Origin: JACVRW01 sp035705985
GTDB lineage: Bacteria; Actinomycetota; Thermoleophilia; Solirubrobacterales; Thermoleophilaceae
DNA length: 8,802 nt
Assembly: GCA_035705985.1 (NCBI GenBank)
Contig: DASSVP010000223.1
Span: 1 to 8,802 of the forward strand
Reading direction: 5' to 3'
Below the pieces are notes generated by a model. It had not been told where the DNA came from and did not search any database. It worked only from the letters and a program-made list of their open reading frames with translations. Positions 6,045 through 8,802 of this stretch are shown here, in pieces. The translations under genes were made by a program, and so were the position numbers. Within the stretch, counting starts at the first letter, position 1. Each line of letters opens with the position of its first letter.

Positions 6045-6073
6045 GTACCAATTGGTACAGCGCCCTTGTACCA
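6045..6073. promoter_or_regulatory. Operator candidate: three GTACCA half-sites between divergent permease and stress-protein genes
   Basis: GTACCAATTGGTAC (6045-6058) is a perfect 14-base palindrome. A third half-site, TTGTACCA (6066-6073), pairs with the right arm TGGTACAG (6053-6060) at seven of eight positions, giving a second, overlapping inverted repeat. Such half-sites are usual for dimeric regulators, for example of the GntR type; the regulator is not in the window. The cluster overlaps where the -35 region of the permease promoter and a TACCAT -10-like box (6069-6074) of the plus-strand gene would be, so a bound protein could control both genes. Confidence 0.55.
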
Positions 6074-6095
6074 TGCGTTACGGACGGTCGTCAAC

Positions 6096-6581
6096 ATGAC
6101 GAAGCTCATCGACCGCGACGCGGATCTCGCAAAATCGAGCGTGGACGCGACGCGCGCGCGGCCGGTGGTGCTCGCCACGCTTCAGGTGCGGGTCGATCCG
6201 TCCGCGGAGCGCATGGCGATCGACAGCGCGATCGAGGCCGGCGTTCCGCTCCTGCTCGTGAACGCGATCCGGCTGCCGCCGTACGCCACCACGATGATCC
6301 TGGCGGGCCCCGAGCACACGACGCTGCCGCACGAAGAGGACCTGGAGGCGGTGCGCGAAACGGCGCGGCGCGCCGCCGACCTCGGCGTGAAGACGGAGCT
6401 GCTCCGAGTGCGCACGAAGCGGCCGGTGACGGCGCTGCTCCAGGTGGCCGCGGAGCGCGACGCCGGCCTACTCGTCTTCGGGCCCCACCTCGGTCGCGTG
6501 GGCCGGATCCGCTTCATGCGCGCGGCCCGCAGGATCCGCAGCGAGGCCGGCTGCCTGGTCTGGATCGCGCCGGACGGCTAG
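6096..6581 (+). CDS. Universal stress protein (UspA)-like protein
   Basis: This 161-aa single-domain protein follows the Usp alpha/beta plan: a first strand RPVVLATLQV (22-31), a helix DPSAERMAIDSAIEAG (34-49), a strand PLLLVNAI (51-58), the LEAVRETARRAADLGVKTELLRV helix-strand (83-105), VTALLQVAAERDAGLLVFGPH (111-131) and a last strand GCLVWIAP (152-159). The ATP-binding loop of classical UspA (G-x2-G-x9-G-S/T) is not kept: the region reads GPHLGRVGRIRFMRAARR (129-146) without the second Gly-Ser, so ATP binding is doubtful. The ATG at 6096 is chosen; an upstream in-frame TTG at 6066 would be inside the operator candidate. Its start overlaps the stop of an eight-codon frame (6073-6099). It is divergent from the permease and may be co-regulated with it. 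The stop shares CTAG with the opposite gene. Confidence 0.82.
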   Translation: MTKLIDRDADLAKSSVDATRARPVVLATLQVRVDPSAERMAIDSAIEAGVPLLLVNAIRLPPYATTMILAGPEHTTLPHEEDLEAVRETARRAADLGVKTELLRVRTKRPVTALLQVAAERDAGLLVFGPHLGRVGRIRFMRAARRIRSEAGCLVWIAPDG

Positions 6582-7249
6582 GTGCGCTCGACGTCGAGGT
6601 TGATCCGCCCGCTGTAGCCGTCGCGCTCCTCGGAGAGCGTGAGCTCGAGGTTCGGGTCGTAGAGCCCGTCGCTCGAGTTGAAGCCGTCGCGGTTCGATTC
6701 GCCGGGGTAGGGGTCGTCGACGAACACGCGCGCGGTCACGTCGTCGGCGAAGTAGAACTGCGTCGTCAGCACGGTCTCGCGGTCGAGGTGCACCTTCGCG
6801 TGGATGTGCACGGTGCGGCCGGGATACCAGCCGGGGTAGATCGTCGTGAACTCGGCGATTCCGTCGGCGTTCGTGACCTGCGCCCCGCGCAGGTAGGTCT
6901 GGCCGGTGGCGGAGTAGCTGCCCTCCGCGTCGCAGTGCCAGACGTCCACGACAGCGCTCCTGATCGGCTCGCAGCCGGCCTCCTGGTCGCGCACGCGCAG
7001 GCGGAGCCGCAGCGGGGTGCCCTCGCGGTCCTCCCGGATGTCGCTGCGGATCCGGTCGACGTCGAAGTAGAACGGCCCCTCGGTCTGCTCCGCGGTGAGC
7101 GTGCAGGCGCGGGCGTCGTCCATGTCCGCGGCGGAGCCCTCGGCGGTCGCGCTCGGCCGCTCGTCGTCGTCGCTGCACGCCGCGATCAGCGCGCCCAGGC
7201 TGACGCTGCCGAGGCCCGCGAGCGCCTGGCGTCTGGTGACGCGCGACAT
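6578..7249 (-). CDS. Tat-exported lipoprotein, intradiol ring-cleavage dioxygenase family
   Basis: This 223-aa protein has a twin-arginine leader (T5-R6-R7-Q-A-L) followed by a Gly/Ala/Leu core and a lipobox ending in C25 (LIAAC), then a Ser/Asp-rich linker to about residue 47. It should be folded in the cytoplasm, exported by Tat and anchored outside by lipid on C25. The catalytic domain (50-223) opens with LTAEQTEGPFYFD. It keeps the four iron ligands of catechol/protocatechuate intradiol dioxygenases: Y112 (in WHCDAEGSY), Y142 (PGWYPGRT), H148 and H150 (VHIHAKV). The family cleaves catechols between the hydroxyls using Fe(III); extracellular members are linked to lignin-type or other catechol compounds. 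Substrate not assignable. The ATG at 7249 is preferred (GTG at 7258 possible) because a TACGGT box lies eight bases upstream. The gene ends in a four-base overlap with the convergent Usp-like gene. Confidence 0.9.
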   Translation of the reverse strand: MSRVTRRQALAGLGSVSLGALIAACSDDDERPSATAEGSAADMDDARACTLTAEQTEGPFYFDVDRIRSDIREDREGTPLRLRLRVRDQEAGCEPIRSAVVDVWHCDAEGSYSATGQTYLRGAQVTNADGIAEFTTIYPGWYPGRTVHIHAKVHLDRETVLTTQFYFADDVTARVFVDDPYPGESNRDGFNSSDGLYDPNLELTLSEERDGYSGRINLDVERT

Positions 7250-7256
7250 GCGGGTC

Positions 7257-7262
7257 ACCGTA
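7257..7262 (-). promoter_or_regulatory. -10 box of the dioxygenase gene (probable leaderless start)
   Basis: On the minus strand TACGGT fits TAnnnT and ends seven bases before the ATG at 7249, with no Shine-Dalgarno site in between. This would place the transcript start at or next to the start codon. Confidence 0.4.
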
Positions 7263-7280
7263 GCCGGCCGCCGCGAGCCT

Positions 7281-7337
7281 TGTGCGCATAATCCATATGC
7301 GGTAGAAGGACTATGTACATATTTGTACGAACACGTT
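7281..7337. promoter_or_regulatory. AT-rich divergent control region with palindromes
   Basis: This is the most AT-rich stretch of the window, between the dioxygenase and the acyl-CoA-dehydrogenase-like gene. It contains TATGTACATA (7312-7321), a perfect 10-base palindrome, directly followed by TTGTAC (7323-7328), the same hexamer found in the operator candidate at 6066-6071, and GAAC-AC-GTTC (7329-7338). Promoter and operator for one or both genes are expected here; exact -35/-10 boxes for the plus-strand gene are not clear. Confidence 0.45.
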
Positions 7338-7353
7338 CCGGCTGACCCGACTC

Positions 7354-7358
7354 GGGAG
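7354..7358 (+). promoter_or_regulatory. Ribosome binding site deciding the GTG start at 7367
   Basis: GGGAG lies eight bases before GTG at 7367, where the acyl-CoA-dehydrogenase-like protein begins. No closer in-frame ATG gives a full N-terminal helical domain. Confidence 0.6.
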
Positions 7359-7366
7359 AGAGCATC

Positions 7367-8770
7367 GTGGAGAAGACGTGGGGAGGAGAGCCCTTCTGGG
7401 GACTCGGCTACGACTGGGACCCCGACTGGTTCCTGACCGAGCGCCAGAAGGAGCTGCGCGCGAAGCTGATCGAGCTGTGCGAGACGGAGATGCGCGCGAA
7501 CGCGAAGCGCTCCGACGACGAGCTCCTCTACCCCCGGCGGAACTTCGAGGTCCTGGCCGAGAACGGGTTTCTCGGGCTCACGGTCCCCGAGGAGTACGGC
7601 GGCCTCGGTGAGAACCACGTGGCCTTCACCATGGTGTGCGAGACGCTCGCGCGCTACGGCTGCGCCTCCACCGCGATGTGTTACGTCATGCACATCGGGG
7701 CGGTCGCGACGATCATGCTGCGGCCGACCCCCGAGCTGGTCGACAAGTACATCCGGCCGCTCAACCCCGAGGTGAAGATCGGCACGCTGTCGTACTCGGA
7801 CCCCGAGACCGGCTCGCACTTCTGGTACCCGTTCTCCTCGAAGGCCGAGAAGTCGAACGGCGGCTACAAGGTGAACAAGAAGGCGTCCTGGACGACCTCC
7901 GGCGGCTTCGCGGACTTCTACGTCGTGCAGACCACGAGCCCGGACTTCAAGGGCTACGACGACCTCTCGGTGTTCGTGATCGACGGCGACGACGTGAAGG
8001 CGCAGCCGTCGCTGTGGGACGCGCTCGGCCTGCGCGGCAACCAGTCGGGCCCGATCCAGGTCGAGGACGTCGAGATCCCGGGCGAGCAGATCGTCGGCCC
8101 GCTCGGCGACGGCGCGGCGTCGAACGACGAGGCCGTGGACCCGTGGTTCCTGATCGGCTCGTCGTCGGTCTGGAACGGGATCACGATGGGCGCGATCGAC
8201 ATCGCGAAGCGCCACACCACCCGGAAGCGCCACGTGGACGTGGGCATGCGCGTGGCCGACTACCCGACGATCCAGGACTACGTGGGCGAGGCCGTGATGG
8301 ACACCAACGCCTGCCGCGTGTTCGTGATGTCGGTGGCGCAGGCGATGGACCGCGTCACCGACGACAACCGCAGGATCCTCGAGCCGGGTGAGACCGCCCG
8401 TGCCGACTACCTGCACTGGGCCTGGCAGATCAAGTTCGAGGCGGCCAAGAACACCGCCCACCACGTGGACAAGATGCTCCACGCCTGCGGCGGGTCGGGC
8501 TACAAGCGCGACATGGAGCTAGAGCGCTACGTGCGCGACGCCAAGGCCGGCTGGGTGATGGGCCCGACCAACGAGGTGCTGCGCCAGTTCGTCGGCAAGG
8601 CCGTGCTGCTCGGCTTCGAGGCGCTCGACTACTGGAACCAGACCTACAACCGCCGCGTCGTCGAGAACGAGGTCAAGAAGCTCGACGCCGCCGGCAAGCG
8701 CGAGCTGGCCCAGCAGCTGTCCGAGCAGGCCGACGCCGACGAGGCGAAGGAGACGGCGGCCAAGGCGTGA
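7367..8770 (+). CDS. Acyl-CoA dehydrogenase-fold flavoprotein lacking the canonical catalytic glutamate
   Basis: This 467-aa protein covers the full fold: an N-terminal helical domain (about 25-135, with FEVLAENGFLGLTVPEEYGGLG at 60-81), a middle beta domain (136-250, with LSYSDPETGSHF at 141-152 and the flavin-contacting SWTTSGG at 174-180), and a C-terminal helical domain (about 255-430, with HACGGSGYKRD at 372-382 and RDAKAGWVMGPTNEVLR at 390-406). In medium-chain enzymes the catalytic Glu lies in YEGT before the NE/QIQR stretch; here the aligned residue is G399. The alternative Glu used by isovaleryl-CoA-type enzymes would fall near residue 259, where the sequence is VDPW. It may therefore be a flavin monooxygenase or oxidase of this fold, or use another base. 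A charged Lys/Glu/Ala tail of about 35 residues follows. GTG start chosen by the GGGAG site. It is coupled to the next gene by a GTGA overlap. Confidence 0.92.
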   Translation: MEKTWGGEPFWGLGYDWDPDWFLTERQKELRAKLIELCETEMRANAKRSDDELLYPRRNFEVLAENGFLGLTVPEEYGGLGENHVAFTMVCETLARYGCASTAMCYVMHIGAVATIMLRPTPELVDKYIRPLNPEVKIGTLSYSDPETGSHFWYPFSSKAEKSNGGYKVNKKASWTTSGGFADFYVVQTTSPDFKGYDDLSVFVIDGDDVKAQPSLWDALGLRGNQSGPIQVEDVEIPGEQIVGPLGDGAASNDEAVDPWFLIGSSSVWNGITMGAIDIAKRHTTRKRHVDVGMRVADYPTIQDYVGEAVMDTNACRVFVMSVAQAMDRVTDDNRRILEPGETARADYLHWAWQIKFEAAKNTAHHVDKMLHACGGSGYKRDMELERYVRDAKAGWVMGPTNEVLRQFVGKAVLLGFEALDYWNQTYNRRVVENEVKKLDAAGKRELAQQLSEQADADEAKETAAKA

Positions 8771-8802
8771 GCACTCAAGCCAACCGGCCGACGCTCCGCG
8801 GG
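8767..8802 (+). CDS. First 12 codons of a downstream gene (cut by window edge)
   Basis: A GTG at 8767 overlaps the preceding stop as GTGA and opens a frame reading (V/M)STQANRPTLRG to the window edge without a stop. The arrangement matches the coupled overlaps seen elsewhere here, so the product probably works with the acyl-CoA-dehydrogenase-like protein. Too little is present to name it. Confidence 0.45.
   Translation, partial: MSTQANRPTLRG

Noticed and set aside
6578..8482. A 634-codon open frame on the minus strand running through the dioxygenase gene and far upstream
   Set aside because: Only the part from about 7249 down matches a protein family and has a Tat leader. The rest is antisense to the acyl-CoA-dehydrogenase-like gene and reads as low-complexity Val/Arg/His-rich sequence typical of GC-rich shadows.
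1..8802. tRNA/rRNA genes, CRISPR arrays, insertion sequences, phage or toxin-antitoxin genes
   Set aside because: No cloverleaf-like segments, regularly spaced repeats, transposase or integrase motifs were seen. The only repeat with coding meaning is the oxidoreductase tail.

Overview
The window is GC-rich, with strong G/C preference at third codon positions, ATGA/TGATG gene overlaps and several promoter-like boxes so close to start codons that leaderless transcripts are likely. Together with the protein families (split glutamate-synthase-type genes, APC permease, Tat lipoprotein dioxygenase, acyl-CoA dehydrogenase-like flavoprotein) this points to a high-GC Gram-positive (Actinomycetota), possibly of the Thermoleophilia type. 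The lineage is an inference from style, not from a marker gene.

Layout. (1) 1-2626, plus strand: a translationally coupled three-gene block. It has the 3' part of an FMN/Fe-S glutamate-synthase-domain protein (GlxD/MgsC type), an unrecognised acidic 148-aa protein, and a sarcosine-oxidase-beta-like FAD oxidoreductase. This resembles the amine-handling modules in which a split glutamate synthase makes or transfers an N-substituted glutamate and a DAO-family flavoenzyme oxidises it. The substrate cannot be read from the sequence. (2) 2670-2942: a small dimeric alpha/beta-barrel-like protein. Just after it, at 2950-2988, lies a second, diverged copy of the last 13-14 codons of the FAD oxidoreductase gene, including its stop codon, which looks like the scar of a lost paralogue. 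(3) 2973-4054, minus strand: an NTF2/SnoaL-like protein downstream of a broken TetR-family regulator. The TetR locus keeps its full-length footprint, but the reading frame shifts at least twice and no DNA-binding helix-turn-helix can be recognised. (4) 4069-4515, plus: a zinc-ribbon, two-helix membrane protein. (5) 4531-6003, minus: an APC-family amino acid/amine permease, divergent from (6) a universal-stress-like protein at 6096-6581, plus. Three GTACCA half-sites, including a perfect 14-bp palindrome, lie between them. (7) 6578-7249, minus: a Tat-exported lipoprotein of the intradiol ring-cleavage dioxygenase family, tail-to-tail with the stress protein and sharing a CTAG stop. It is divergent from (8) 7367-8770, plus: an acyl-CoA-dehydrogenase-fold flavoprotein lacking the usual catalytic glutamate, followed by the first codons of another gene (8767 onward).

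How they may fit together: the permease could import the amine or amino acid used by the glutamate-synthase/FAD-oxidase block, but the two are separated by unrelated genes, so this is only a suggestion. The dioxygenase and the acyl-CoA-dehydrogenase-like protein share a divergent AT-rich control region and may serve aromatic-compound turnover. I see no tRNA, rRNA, CRISPR, insertion sequence or phage gene. The only stretch over 300 bases without an intact gene is 3435-4068, which holds the broken TetR locus.
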